Assembly: GCA_026985525.1 (NCBI GenBank)
Contig: JALSQI010000016.1
Coordinates: 1-50,238 of the forward strand
DNA: 50,238 nt
DNA from: Archaeoglobaceae archaeon
GTDB lineage: Archaea > Halobacteriota > Archaeoglobi > Archaeoglobales > Archaeoglobaceae
Direction of reading: 5' to 3'
The position numbers and the translations under genes are program-made. The notes below the pieces were generated by a model. The model was not told where the DNA came from, did not search any database, and was given only the letters and a program-made list of their open reading frames with translations. Of this stretch, positions 1 to 9,033 are shown piece by piece. How positions within the stretch are numbered: position 1 is the first letter of the stretch; each line of letters starts with the position of its first letter.

Positions 1-335
1 TAGATGACTTAGAAAGGTTAGACATCTCGGAAGCTAAAAAAATAAGGTACAGCAAGTTTTTTCCAACCGGAACTAACGTTAACTTTGTAAGTTTTGACGG
101 AGAGTTGAAAATAAGGACTTACGAGAGGGGAGTTGAAGACGAAACTTTAAGCTGCGGTACTGGAAGTGTTGCAGCCTCAGCAATAGCTTACAAGCTTGGA
201 ATGTGCGGAAGTAAAGTTAAAGTTATTACAAGAGGGGGAGAGTTGGAAATCGAGCTTGTAGAGAACGACAGGCTTAGAGCGTACATGACTGGAAATGCTG
301 TAAGGGTTTTTGACGGCACTTTGAGGGAGTTGTAG
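1..335 (+). CDS. dapF: Diaminopimelate epimerase, C-terminal part (cut by window start)
   Basis: The reading frame is open from the first full codon at base 3, so the gene begins before the window; about 110 C-terminal residues are present. DapF converts LL- to meso-diaminopimelate in lysine synthesis, using two cysteines as acid and base. The segment PTGTNVNFV and the motif ETLSCGTGS, which holds the second catalytic cysteine, are both visible and are family hallmarks. The end is normal (GNAVRVFDG is the usual closing motif). The next gene starts 2 bases after the stop, so the two are probably cotranscribed. Identification is firm; the first catalytic cysteine lies outside the window. Confidence 0.93.
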   Translation, partial: DDLERLDISEAKKIRYSKFFPTGTNVNFVSFDGELKIRTYERGVEDETLSCGTGSVAASAIAYKLGMCGSKVKVITRGGELEIELVENDRLRAYMTGNAVRVFDGTLREL

Positions 336-337
336 GA

Positions 338-1126
338 ATGGACGTAAAAATGGACGTCTTATCGATTCTTCAATCAAAGAGAACGATTGAGGTTTTGAAA
401 GAGCTGAAAATGGGGTCGAATAAAAGCGAGATAAAGGCTAAGCTCAAACTGTCTAACTCTACTTTGTTGCAAATATTTTCAAAACTTTCCTCCTTAGAGT
501 TGATATCTGAAGAAGGGGTTACTACGAAAGGTGAACTCGTTCTAACGTGTTGCAGCGTCGTAGAGAGGTACTTTGAATTTCTTAAAAAATTAGATAACAT
601 AAACGAGTATTGCATAGAAGACATACCGAGAAAGCTCTTGAAAAGACTTTACGAGTTGAGTGAAATAAGGGTTGTGGAGAGAAAGAACGACACTTTTAGA
701 CCACACTTGGAATTTATGGAAGCAATTTTAAACGCAAAAGAAATATATGGTTATTCTACCATTTTCTTTCCAGAATACGTAAATACTTTTTTGAATCTTG
801 CGAGAGAAGGGGTTAAAATAGAGTTGTGCGTTAATAGGAAAACGTTTGAACACATAATTTCGAATTACTTTAAAGAGCTTTTGGAGGGTATTAGTTATAC
901 GAATGTTAAATTTTACGTTTCTAAAAAAGATTTTAGATTCAGTATGGTAGTTACTGATAGATATTTTTCCATATCTTTTTACTTTTTGAACGGTTTCTTC
1001 GATTACAGGAGAGATTTCGTCTGTCTTAGCGAAGACGGTCTTAGGTGGGGTAAAGACTTATTTAACTACGTAAAGGGTAAATCGATTAGGGTTGATGAAG
1101 ATTATATCAAAAGAACTAAACAGTAG
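338..1126 (+). CDS. Winged-helix transcriptional regulator, FilR1 (DUF1724)-like
   Basis: A 262-residue protein. Residues about 5-70 form an ArsR-like winged helix (SKRTIEVLKEL, then KAKLKLSNSTLLQIFSKL). Residues about 95-240 match the middle domain of archaeal FilR1-type regulators: an IP..LLKRLYEL segment, then a long region with LEFMEAILNAKEIYGYS. Such proteins are common in methanogens and Archaeoglobales and act as cytoplasmic DNA-binding regulators, FilR1 itself responding to quorum-type ligands; the target here is unknown. An alternative ATG lies 4 codons downstream. The gene follows dapF by 2 bases and polB starts 18 bases after it, so all three may be one transcript. Confidence 0.75.
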   Translation: MDVKMDVLSILQSKRTIEVLKELKMGSNKSEIKAKLKLSNSTLLQIFSKLSSLELISEEGVTTKGELVLTCCSVVERYFEFLKKLDNINEYCIEDIPRKLLKRLYELSEIRVVERKNDTFRPHLEFMEAILNAKEIYGYSTIFFPEYVNTFLNLAREGVKIELCVNRKTFEHIISNYFKELLEGISYTNVKFYVSKKDFRFSMVVTDRYFSISFYFLNGFFDYRRDFVCLSEDGLRWGKDLFNYVKGKSIRVDEDYIKRTKQ

Positions 1127-1144
1127 TAGTTCTAACTCTATTCG

Positions 1145-3520
1145 ATGATACAGGGATGGCTGTTGGATGTTGACTACGTAACCAAAAACGAAAGGGCAGT
1201 TATAAGGTTGTGGTGCAAGAATGAAGATGGTATATTCGTCGTTTACGACAGCTCTTTTAAACCATACTTTTACGCTTTCGTCGAAGAAGGTTTTAGCGAA
1301 AAAGATATACTCGACGTTAAAGTGGAGAGAAAAGGTGAATTGATTTCTCCAGAAAGCGTGGAAGTTGTAAAAGCTAAATATCTAGGAAAAGAAGTTGAAG
1401 CTTTTAAAATCTATGCAAAACACCCACAGCACGTTCCAAAGCTGAGAGAAGCTATTTCTTCAATGGGACTTGAAGTTAGAGAGGCGGACATACCTTTTGC
1501 TTACAGATACTTGATTGACAGGGACTTAGCTTGTATGGACGGAATTAAAGTTGAAGGAGAAAAAACCGTTAGAAGGTTGACGGAGTTTAAAGCTGAAAGG
1601 ATTGAAAGAATTGAAATGGAAGACTTTCCAGAGTTAAAAGTTCTCGCTTTCGATTGCGAGATGCTAACGAGAATAGGTATGCCAGATCCCGAAAAAGATC
1701 CTATAATTGTTATATCCGTAAAATGTGGAGACTTCGAAGAAATAATTCACGTTGGAGAAGGCATGAGTGAAAAAGACGTCATATCGAGATTTCTTCATCT
1801 TATCAGAGAACTTGATCCAGATGTCATAGTTGGTTACAACCAAGATGCTTTCGACTGGCCTTATATAAAGAAGAGAGCTGAAAAGTACGGTATTAAGTTG
1901 GAAATAGGTAGAGACCTTAGCTCTCTCATCTTTAAACCGGGAAATCCGAGAAGGCCAAAAATAGCTGGTAGGCTGGACATAGACTTGTACGATATAGCTC
2001 TTAGGAGTATAGACGTAAAGATAAAGAAACTCGAAAACGTGGCTGAATACTTGGGAACCAAGGTGGAGATAGCGGATATAGAGGCGAAAGATATTTACCG
2101 GAAGTGGAGCTCTGGAGATAGAGAGGCAGTTTTGAAATACGCCAAGCAGGACGTTTTAAACACTTACTACATAGCTGAAGAGCTTTTACCTATGCAGTAC
2201 GAGCTTAGTAAAATGATTAGAATACCTCCAGACGATGTAGCGAGGAGTGGTAGAGGTAAGCAAGTAGAGTGGCTTTTGATGAGTGAAGCACATAGGGCAG
2301 GAGAAATAGCTCCTAATCCGAGGGAAGGAGGAGAAACTTACGAAGGTGCGTTCGTTTTGGATCCGGTTAGGGGTTTACACGAGAACGTGATATGCTTAGA
2401 CTTTGCTTCCATGTACCCTTCCATAATGATTGCGTTTAACATTAGTCCCGATACTCTAACGAAGGATTGTAGAGAGGGATGTTATATAGCTCCAGAAGTG
2501 GGACACGCTTTTAAAAAAGAGCCGGACGGATTTTTTAGAAGAATTTTAAGAATGCTGATTGAAAAAAGGAGAAAAATTAAAAAAATTATGAAAAAACTCG
2601 ATAGAAATAGCAAGGAGTATAAGTTGTTAGACGTGAAACAGGCAACTCTGAAAGTTTTGACTAATTCCTTTTACGGTTATACTGGGTGGAGTATGGCAAG
2701 GTGGTATTGTAGGGAGTGTGCAGAAGCGACAACTGCTTGGGGAAGGCACTTCATAAAAACTTCTGTTAAAATAGCTGAAAAAGAAGGATACGAGGTTTTG
2801 TATGGAGATACGGACAGCATATTTGTTAAGAAAGACGAGCTTGATCTAAAAAGGTTGGAAAGAGAAGTTAAGAAACTGACGGGAATTCTCAAAAAGAGTA
2901 TGCCTATTCAAATAGAGATAGAAGAATATTACAAAACTATATTCTTTGTTGAAAAGAAGAGGTACGCCGGACTTACGGCTGACGGTAGAATTGTGGTAAA
3001 AGGACTTGAAGTTAGGAGAGGCGATTGGTGTGAATTGGCAAAAGAAGTGCAGAGAAATGTGATCGAGATAATTCTGAAGGAAAGAAACGTTGAAAAAGCT
3101 GTAGAATTCGTTAGAAAAACAATAGAAAATATCAAGGCTGGAAAGTATCCTCTCGAATATTATGTTATATATAAAAGCTTGACTAAGAAACCCAGCAAGT
3201 ACGAAAGTATGCAAGCTCACGTTAAAGCTGCTATGAAAGCGGCGAAGAAAGGCATAGTTTACACAATAGGCTCTAAAGTAGGATATATAGTTCTAAAAGG
3301 AGCTGGAAGCGTTAGCGATAGGGCTTTTCCAGTCGATTTAATAACGTCTTTTGACGGAGAGAACGTAATCGATGTTGACGGAAACGCTTACAAGCTGGAC
3401 AAAGATTACTACGTAGATAAACAGGTGATTCCAGTAGTCATGAGAATTCTCGAACGTTTTGGATTCTCGGAGAGTGAGATTAAAGGCAAAGGCCAAAAAA
3501 CGCTTGACGCTTTCTTCTGA
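1145..3520 (+). CDS. polB: Family B DNA polymerase with 3'-5' exonuclease and PIP box
   Basis: A 791-residue replicative or repair polymerase, full length for archaeal PolB. The exonuclease motifs are AFDCE (D170, E172), GYNQDAFDWPY and YAKQDVLNTYY. The polymerase motifs are LDFASMYPSI (D419), KVLTNSFYGYTGW, YGDTDS (553-558, with D555 and D557) and KKRYAG. The C terminus ends QKTLDAFF (784-791), a textbook PCNA-binding PIP box, so the enzyme should be clamp-loaded. Motif A has Ala-Ser-Met where many family members have Arg-Ser-Leu; the catalytic Asp is kept. No intein is seen in motifs A, B or C, which are frequent intein sites in archaeal polymerases. Confidence 0.97.
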   Translation: MIQGWLLDVDYVTKNERAVIRLWCKNEDGIFVVYDSSFKPYFYAFVEEGFSEKDILDVKVERKGELISPESVEVVKAKYLGKEVEAFKIYAKHPQHVPKLREAISSMGLEVREADIPFAYRYLIDRDLACMDGIKVEGEKTVRRLTEFKAERIERIEMEDFPELKVLAFDCEMLTRIGMPDPEKDPIIVISVKCGDFEEIIHVGEGMSEKDVISRFLHLIRELDPDVIVGYNQDAFDWPYIKKRAEKYGIKLEIGRDLSSLIFKPGNPRRPKIAGRLDIDLYDIALRSIDVKIKKLENVAEYLGTKVEIADIEAKDIYRKWSSGDREAVLKYAKQDVLNTYYIAEELLPMQYELSKMIRIPPDDVARSGRGKQVEWLLMSEAHRAGEIAPNPREGGETYEGAFVLDPVRGLHENVICLDFASMYPSIMIAFNISPDTLTKDCREGCYIAPEVGHAFKKEPDGFFRRILRMLIEKRRKIKKIMKKLDRNSKEYKLLDVKQATLKVLTNSFYGYTGWSMARWYCRECAEATTAWGRHFIKTSVKIAEKEGYEVLYGDTDSIFVKKDELDLKRLEREVKKLTGILKKSMPIQIEIEEYYKTIFFVEKKRYAGLTADGRIVVKGLEVRRGDWCELAKEVQRNVIEIILKERNVEKAVEFVRKTIENIKAGKYPLEYYVIYKSLTKKPSKYESMQAHVKAAMKAAKKGIVYTIGSKVGYIVLKGAGSVSDRAFPVDLITSFDGENVIDVDGNAYKLDKDYYVDKQVIPVVMRILERFGFSESEIKGKGQKTLDAFF

Positions 3521-3533
3521 AATACTACGTTCA

Positions 3534-3668
3534 CTACGTTCTCGCTTTGGCTTTTGGCCACGGATAGCAAAATCCACCGTTTATTATGTTGTACTCGCAA
3601 TTCCAGCATTCGACATCTACTACTTTAAGCATTTTTTTCTTTTCACAGAATACTACTTCACCTATCAT
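3534..3668 (-). CDS. Small four-cysteine protein, 44 aa, unknown function
   Basis: A 44-residue minus-strand reading frame with the pattern C-x12-C-x2-C-x9-C (Cys 8, 21, 24, 34; core ECWNCEY and GGFCYPW), which looks like a small metal-binding fold. The ATG at 3666-3668 has AGGA a few bases upstream, and a TATA-like element (ATTATATAG, near 3691) lies about 25 nt further up, so a short-leader transcript is plausible. A longer in-frame start at 3743 exists, but its extra N-terminal residues look non-coding. The frame occupies the 226-base gap between polB and the ClC gene. I do not recognise a family. The evidence is coding-like composition, the Cys spacing and the promoter placement only. Confidence 0.45.
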   Translation of the reverse strand: MIGEVVFCEKKKMLKVVDVECWNCEYNIINGGFCYPWPKAKART

Positions 3669-3746
3669 AAATCCTAAGTTGTAATAATGACTATATAATT
3701 GTTGCTGGACATTTTTTGACAAACAAAGAAAAAATATTGACAACTG

Positions 3747-5540
3747 CTATACTCTCCTACTTTCTTCAGCCATCTCCATAGTATATCTCGCGTAAGCTCT
3801 TATTATAGCTGGTCTGTTTATCATTCCCAGCAAAACTTTGGGATTGTCTCTTCTTACGACAGGTAACCTCCCAACTCCATACGTTGCTAACTTTATCAAA
3901 GCGTCACTCAAACTCTCATCTGGATAAGTAACTATCAAATGTCTCGACATGACATCTCTAACCTTAGTCACCTCTCTTAGTTCTTGTGGAACCCTCTCAG
4001 CATCTTCGAACGTTACTATGCCCACCAACTCTCCTTTTTCCATTACTGGAAATCCTATGTGTCCGTACTTTTCTATCAATTTCATTACTTCCATCACAGT
4101 AGTTTCAGGGCTGACTATTATCAGCTTTTCTTTTGGAATCATAGCGTCCTCAACTTTTATTCTTTTTAGAATGTCTATGGACATCTCTCTGCTGTGTACT
4201 GGGCTTTCAACTCTCGTATCGTACTGACCTTCGCAAAGAGTGTAACTTCCCGTTATGGCGTAGGATACTATCGATGCTATTGCAAGTGCTGGTAGTAAGT
4301 TGTAACTCCCAGTCATTTCAAGAACCATTATTATTCCTGCTAGTGGTGTTTTAAAAGCTCCAGCCAACATTGCAGCCATCCCAACGAGCATATAGCCTAC
4401 GGGACTGCCTACGAGTCCGGGGAAAGCGTTGTGTATTACATATCCTATAGCACCACCAAACATGCAACCTATCACGACTGCTGGGGCGAATAGACCACCA
4501 CTACCACCGCTGCCAACAGTTATAGTCGTAGATATAATCTTTACAATAGCTATTGCAAATAAAAGTGCAGCTATTGGATAGGCTCCGTGAATAGCTTTTT
4601 CAGCATAGCCATAGCCAGTTCCCAGTATGTAAGGAAATTTCCAGCCAATTAACCCGACTATTAAACCTCCTATTGCTGGTCTAATTGCTGTATGGATTGG
4701 CAAACTTTTGAAAAACTTTTTTACAGCTTTGTAAGTAAAAATGTAAAAAAGGCTTAGCAACCCACAAGCTATACCCAACATTAAGTAAGTTAGCAGTTCA
4801 AAAGGAGATTTTATTATTACGGGGGGCGTTGAAAATATTCTCAACTCCCCAAACGGCATTCCAGCAAAGTAATCGAGAATTGACGTAAAAACTGCAAAAG
4901 ACACTATTGAAGCTATTACAGCTGGAATTATTGCTTCAACTTCGTAATCTTTTTTGTAAAGAACTTCTATACCGAATATAGCTCCTCCAAGGGGAGCCAT
5001 GAAAACAGCACTCATTCCCGCACCGATTCCACTCGCTATCAGTATTTTTTTGTCTTTTTCACTTATCTTCAATCTGCCTCCTATTATTGAGCCCATTCCT
5101 GCTCCTATCTGCATGATTGGCCCTTCTCTTCCACCACTCCCTCCGCTGCCTATCGTTAGACCAGTTACAATTACTTTTACGAATGGTACCTTGCTTGCTA
5201 TTCTTTCCTTAAGATGATGAAAAGCCTTTACTGCCTGTCCTGAACCGCCTCCAAGAGTTTCAGGAGCTAAGTAATAACCAACTATGCCGCATAAAAGTCC
5301 ACCTATCGCCGGTATTACGAATAGGGGCAGTATTCCGAGGTGGAAGTGGAAGTGAAAAATTTCAACTTCTCCAAAGGAGTGCGGTGCTGTATAGCTATCC
5401 AACCCTGAGAGAAAGAATTTACTGCCCAATTCTATTGCTGCTGCGAGAAAGAACGCCATTATACCTGTTGCAAGGCCTACTAAAACTGATATGACTGTGA
5501 GTGTGAATAACCTTGTTTTAAGATAGACCTTGCTGAGCAT
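3747..5540 (-). CDS. ClC-type chloride transporter/channel with two CBS domains
   Basis: A 597-residue membrane protein. The ClC core spans about residues 10-440 with the selectivity-filter loops GGGSGQ (97-102, in place of GSGIP), GREGP (137-141, with gating glutamate E139) and GSGGSGGLFAP. Two CBS domains follow (VEDAMIPKEKL... and VRDVMSRHLIV..., about 455-590); these bind adenine nucleotides and usually regulate gating. It moves chloride across the cytoplasmic membrane, either as an H+ antiporter or as a channel; I cannot decide which. The start ATG has GGAGGT 4-5 bases upstream. A run of alternating Phe and His (FHFHFHLG, about 62-69) in an external loop is unusual. The gene is divergent from the ferredoxin gene. 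Confidence 0.92.
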   Translation of the reverse strand: MLSKVYLKTRLFTLTVISVLVGLATGIMAFFLAAAIELGSKFFLSGLDSYTAPHSFGEVEIFHFHFHLGILPLFVIPAIGGLLCGIVGYYLAPETLGGGSGQAVKAFHHLKERIASKVPFVKVIVTGLTIGSGGSGGREGPIMQIGAGMGSIIGGRLKISEKDKKILIASGIGAGMSAVFMAPLGGAIFGIEVLYKKDYEVEAIIPAVIASIVSFAVFTSILDYFAGMPFGELRIFSTPPVIIKSPFELLTYLMLGIACGLLSLFYIFTYKAVKKFFKSLPIHTAIRPAIGGLIVGLIGWKFPYILGTGYGYAEKAIHGAYPIAALLFAIAIVKIISTTITVGSGGSGGLFAPAVVIGCMFGGAIGYVIHNAFPGLVGSPVGYMLVGMAAMLAGAFKTPLAGIIMVLEMTGSYNLLPALAIASIVSYAITGSYTLCEGQYDTRVESPVHSREMSIDILKRIKVEDAMIPKEKLIIVSPETTVMEVMKLIEKYGHIGFPVMEKGELVGIVTFEDAERVPQELREVTKVRDVMSRHLIVTYPDESLSDALIKLATYGVGRLPVVRRDNPKVLLGMINRPAIIRAYARYTMEMAEESRRV

Positions 5541-5612
5541 GGACTTACCTCCACAACGTTGTTAATAACTTTTCCGCAAAATAGAATTCAGAAACGATTA
5601 AAACACAGAAAC

Positions 5613-5621
5613 GTATATTTA
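5613..5621 (+). promoter_or_regulatory. TATA box for ferredoxin / geranylgeranyl reductase operon
   Basis: TATATTTAA lies only 4-12 bases before the first ATG of the ferredoxin (5625). Archaeal transcription starts about 25 nt after the TATA centre, that is near 5643, where an in-frame GTG lies. This suggests either a leaderless start at 5640/5643 or a different promoter for the ATG. Confidence 0.45.
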
Positions 5622-5624
5622 ATC

Positions 5625-5813
5625 ATGCCTTCCAAAGAGGTGGTGGTTGACAGGTTTAAATGTGCGTACTGCGGTGCGTGCGTTTCTGTTTGCAAAAACA
5701 ATGCAAATGAACTCGTGGAAACTTTCTTGGTAATAAATCGAGAGCTCTGCAATTGCTGTGGTTTATGCGTTAAAGTTTGTCCAATGAATGCTCTCAGAAT
5801 TGAGGAGGTGTAA
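5625..5813 (+). CDS. Ferredoxin, 2 x [4Fe-4S], paired with geranylgeranyl reductase
   Basis: About 62 residues with two cluster-binding motifs, CAYCGACVSVC and CNCCGLCVKVCP, so it should carry two [4Fe-4S] clusters. It is a soluble electron carrier. The next gene, a geranylgeranyl reductase, begins 3 bases after this stop and needs an electron donor, so this ferredoxin is likely its partner for saturating archaeal lipids. The start is uncertain: ATG 5625 begins MPSKEVVVDRF, but the TATA box at 5613-5621 is too close for it and favours leaderless initiation at GTG 5640 or 5643. Upstream in-frame starts are unlikely because they precede the promoter. Confidence 0.88.
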   Translation: MPSKEVVVDRFKCAYCGACVSVCKNNANELVETFLVINRELCNCCGLCVKVCPMNALRIEEV

Positions 5814-5816
5814 CAA

Positions 5817-7001
5817 TTGAACGATGTTGATGATGTTTACGATGTTGTAGTTGTTGGAGCTGGTCCAGGCGGGAGTATGGCTGCTAAAACAGCAGCAGAG
5901 CTGGGATTAAAAGTTTTAATGGTAGAAAAAAGGCAGGAAATCGGAGCTCCAGTAAGATGTGCTGAAGGCGTAAGTAAAGAAGAACTCTCTTCCTTAGTCG
6001 ATGTTAAGAAAGCTTGGATTGCCGCAGAAGTGGCTGGAGCAAAGATATACTCTCCAAGCAATGAAGTAATAACCTTGTCAGCTGAGCAGGCGGGTAATGA
6101 AGTAGGATACATTCTTGAGAGAAAAATTTTCGATAGGTGGTTAGCAAAGCAGGCTGCAAAAGCTGGAGCGGAAGTTATGGTAAAAACAACAGCAATAGGG
6201 ATAGAAAAGAAAAAAGAGAGCCTTAAAATAAAGTTGAGGAGGATGGGTGAAGAATTTGACGTTTATGCGAGCATAGTGATAGGTGCGGATGGTGTTGAGA
6301 GTAGAGTTGGTAAGTGGATGGGGATAGACACAACTCTAAGGTTGAACGAAATAGAGAGTTGTGTTCAGTATTTAATAACAAATTTGAAATACGACATGGA
6401 TTATTGCCACTTTTGGCTGGGGCATAACAGATCTCCCGGTGGATATATCTGGATGTTCCCAAAAGGCAACAGTTCTGGAAACTTTGGTATAGGTGTAATG
6501 CCTTCAATGGCTAAAAAACCTGCAAAGGCTTACCTTGACGATTTTCTTGAAAAAGAGGGAGTTGACACTACTCATGTAGTTGAAGTTGTAGCTGGAGGAG
6601 TTCCAGTAAGTCCAATGGAAAAGGCTTCTGCTGAAAGGTGTTTGCTCGTTGGAGATGCTGCGAGACATGCAGATCCAATAACTGGAGGAGGAATTATAAA
6701 TGCAATGAAAGGTGGTAAAATTGCTGGAGAAGTTGCAGCTGAAGCTGTAAAAAGAAACGACTTTTCAGCTAAATTTCTTAGTGTTTACGACAGGAGGTGG
6801 AAAGAAGACTTTGGAAAAACTCTTGAGAGAAATAAAGCTCTACAGAAAAAACTGCTCAAAATGAGCGATGAAACTATGGACAAACTCGTTAGGTGTTTGA
6901 AAGATTGCGATTTAAAAGATATGAGCGTTGGGAGTATAGTGAAAGCTCTCATAAAGAAAAATCCGAAACTTTTCTGGGATTTAAAGGATTTGTTTTTATA
7001 A
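5817..7001 (+). CDS. Digeranylgeranylglycerophospholipid reductase (FAD-dependent)
   Basis: A 394-residue flavoprotein of the geranylgeranyl reductase family, which saturates the isoprenoid chains of archaeal membrane lipids. Features: the Rossmann FAD motif [13 protein letters not shown] near the N terminus; the P-x-x-C segment [10 protein letters not shown], which is a family signature; YIWMFPKG and NFGIGVMPS in the substrate region; and the second FAD motif [18 protein letters not shown]. The start is TTG at 5817, chosen because GAGGAGGTG sits 6 bases before it. It is translationally close-coupled to the upstream ferredoxin, the likely electron donor. Members also include menaquinone-specific reductases, so the exact substrate is inferred. 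Confidence 0.9.
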   Translation: MNDVDDVYDVVVVGAGPGGSMAAKTAAELGLKVLMVEKRQEIGAPVRCAEGVSKEELSSLVDVKKAWIAAEVAGAKIYSPSNEVITLSAEQAGNEVGYILERKIFDRWLAKQAAKAGAEVMVKTTAIGIEKKKESLKIKLRRMGEEFDVYASIVIGADGVESRVGKWMGIDTTLRLNEIESCVQYLITNLKYDMDYCHFWLGHNRSPGGYIWMFPKGNSSGNFGIGVMPSMAKKPAKAYLDDFLEKEGVDTTHVVEVVAGGVPVSPMEKASAERCLLVGDAARHADPITGGGIINAMKGGKIAGEVAAEAVKRNDFSAKFLSVYDRRWKEDFGKTLERNKALQKKLLKMSDETMDKLVRCLKDCDLKDMSVGSIVKALIKKNPKLFWDLKDLFL

Positions 7002-7141
7002 CTTTTTGAATCGATTTTCGAACATAAAAAATAAGAAAAGTATATACTTTCTCAATTTTTTCTATTATCTGTATTTTCTGAAAATATATGTAGAAAATTT
7101 AATAAAATTTTAAAAATTATGTTTTTCAAGAGGTGCTTAAA

Positions 7142-7897
7142 ATGCCAAAGGAAAGGATGAGAGTGGGTATAAACTCTTCCGCACTCGGAAAGTTTGGATA
7201 CCTGAGAGATACATTTGACTTCGTCGAGTTATCAATAGCAGAATTAAGACCTGAAGAGTGGGAAAATGCGGTAAAAGCATTTAAAGGAGTTGATCTAACA
7301 ATTCATGCGCCCTACCAAAACTCTCCAATTAAATCGACGAGAATTGACCTCGCAAACAACGTTGGAATAAAAGTAGTGGAAAAAGTTCTCAAGTTTGCAG
7401 AAAAAGTTAATGGAGAAGCTGTTGTTTTTCACTGTGGGGATTATTCAAGCAGTAAATGCATTGAAAACGTGATAAGAAATCTTAGAAATCTTGAAAAAAT
7501 AAGTGATGTTGAAATTGTAGTGGAAAACCTCTACACTGATGAAAGTGGAATAACAAGGGTTGGAGAGATGCCTGAAGAAATGCTGAAAATAGTTGAAAAT
7601 TGTAGAAGCGTATCTATAAACTTCGATGTCGGACATGCGTACATAGCTTCTCTGCAGTACAGAATTAATTTAGTTGATTACTTCAAAGTACTCAACGGCT
7701 ACGTTAGACATATGCATGTACACAACAACTTTGGAACTTGGACAGTTCCTTATGACGAACACAATCCAATTTTCAGAGGTTTAATTGATTACGGAGAACT
7801 CAGAAGGTATATAAAATGCAGAAGAGTAGTTTTAGAAGTGAAAAGAGGTAATAGAGAAGAATTGGTGCAGAGCGTTAGCTTTTTAAAAAGCTTATAA
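7142..7897 (+). CDS. Xylose isomerase-like TIM-barrel protein (AP endonuclease 2 family)
   Basis: A 251-residue single-domain TIM barrel. Motifs typical of the metal-dependent sugar-isomerase/endonuclease IV superfamily occur in order: LTIHAPY, VVFHCGDYS, IVVENL, INFDVGHAY, HMHVHNN and LIDYGELRRYI. The His, Glu and Asp residues in these strands would bind divalent metals. The substrate cannot be read from the sequence: sugar phosphate isomerase/epimerase and endonuclease IV-like activity are both possible. ATG 7142 is preferred over GTG 7133 because AAGAGGTG lies 6 bases before the ATG. The preceding 140 bases are very AT-rich and hold candidate TATA boxes (for example AGTATATAC near 7040) but no other gene. 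Confidence 0.8.
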   Translation: MPKERMRVGINSSALGKFGYLRDTFDFVELSIAELRPEEWENAVKAFKGVDLTIHAPYQNSPIKSTRIDLANNVGIKVVEKVLKFAEKVNGEAVVFHCGDYSSSKCIENVIRNLRNLEKISDVEIVVENLYTDESGITRVGEMPEEMLKIVENCRSVSINFDVGHAYIASLQYRINLVDYFKVLNGYVRHMHVHNNFGTWTVPYDEHNPIFRGLIDYGELRRYIKCRRVVLEVKRGNREELVQSVSFLKSL

Positions 7898-7992
7898 AAA
7901 ATTACTTATAAAAAATTTTAGCTTTTTAATAGAAATTATTTACCAAATAATTTGACAAAGCTTCTAAATACTCCCCTGACAGATTTTCTGAC

Positions 7993-8973
7993 ATGAAGAT
8001 AATAGCATTCGTCGGTTTACCGCTCAGTGGAAAGAGTACCGCATCTTCCGTTGCAAGAGAGATGGGGGTACCCGTAATTGTAATGGGTGATGTAGTTAGA
8101 GAAGAAGTTAAAAGGAGGGGATTGGAATTAACTGATGAAAACGCTGGAAAAATCGCGAGTGAGTTGAGAGAAAAAGAAGGTATGGACGCAATAGCAAAGA
8201 AATGCATACCCAAAATAAGAGAACTCAACTCAGACGTCGTTGTAATTGATGGTATTAGAGGTATTGCGGAAGTTGAGAGATTTAAAAAAGCCTTTGGCGA
8301 GGATTTCGTTTTAATAGCAATAGAGAGTCCAATTGAATTGAGGTTTGAGAGGGCTTTGAAAAGATGCAGAGATGATGATAGGGATATAAAGTCCATTGAA
8401 GATTTAAAGAAGAGAGATGAGAGGGAAATATCTTGGGGAATGTTAGAAGCTATGAAAGTTGCAAACTTGACAGTCGAAAACTCTGGAGACATAGAAGACT
8501 TTAAAGACAAGATTAGAAGAATTCTTAAAGCTTTTACTAAGTGTTTGGAGGCTGAAATTTACACTAAGGTAAATCCAACTGAGGATGTTGAAAAAGTTAG
8601 AAGAGCTATTGAAAATCTGTTTCCGGAAATAGAATTAGAATTTGACGATAGTACAGGAGTTTTGAAAGGTAGAGTTGAAAAGCTGGACAGGTTTAGAGAG
8701 CTTTTAAGGATGCAGAGAATTTTAGACACTGCGAGAGCTGAGCTTAGAAGAGGGTGGAGAGGAAACGAATCAACTGTTTACCTCAACAAGCAAGCTGCTA
8801 CAGTTTCAAGAATAAACTTTACTGATGAGAATAGCGTACTTTCACCGATCGCCGTTGTATTTAGAGTTTATGGAGTAAACTTTGAGAGGTTTATAGATTG
8901 GTTAGCTCCGGAAACTAAGGATGGAAAACCTGTTAAGGAAATAGAACTTTGGAGCAATTCAGATAGCGATTAA
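7993..8973 (+). CDS. UPF0200/UPF0201 fusion: nucleotide kinase-like plus RNA-binding-like domain
   Basis: A 326-residue fusion. Residues 1-180 are a P-loop kinase of the UPF0200 family, related to dephospho-CoA kinase and adenylate kinase: Walker A GLPLSGKST at 8-16, GDVVREE, VVIDGIRG and a DDRD lid. Residues about 183-320 are a UPF0201 (DUF54) domain (AEIYTKVNPTEDVEKVRRAI... to VFRVYG). The same fusion is known in A. fulgidus (the UPF0200/UPF0201 family), while the two are separate genes in many archaea. The fusion hints that they act together, perhaps on a nucleotide or RNA substrate, but no reaction is established. It is a single gene with a short AT-rich leader. Confidence 0.9.
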   Translation: MKIIAFVGLPLSGKSTASSVAREMGVPVIVMGDVVREEVKRRGLELTDENAGKIASELREKEGMDAIAKKCIPKIRELNSDVVVIDGIRGIAEVERFKKAFGEDFVLIAIESPIELRFERALKRCRDDDRDIKSIEDLKKRDEREISWGMLEAMKVANLTVENSGDIEDFKDKIRRILKAFTKCLEAEIYTKVNPTEDVEKVRRAIENLFPEIELEFDDSTGVLKGRVEKLDRFRELLRMQRILDTARAELRRGWRGNESTVYLNKQAATVSRINFTDENSVLSPIAVVFRVYGVNFERFIDWLAPETKDGKPVKEIELWSNSDSD

Positions 8974-9033
8974 TTTTTACGACACTTGACGTTAAAGCAT
9001 CTTTAAATACTTTCTCGAAATACAAACCAATAC

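Noticed and set aside
3459-3677. Plus-strand frame of 72 residues overlapping the polB end
   Set aside because: Out-of-frame shadow of the polB 3' end followed by low-complexity residues; no ribosome binding site.
5212-5255. GATGATGA ... CTGA on the plus strand inside the ClC gene, resembling a C/D sRNA
   Set aside because: The guide interval is 19 nt, no C' or D' boxes are present and it lies within a well-conserved coding region; chance occurrence.
5553-5562. Palindrome ACAACGTTGT upstream of the ClC gene
   Set aside because: Only 10 bp and in the leader between ribosome binding site and presumed promoter; no second copy noticed, so chance is likely.
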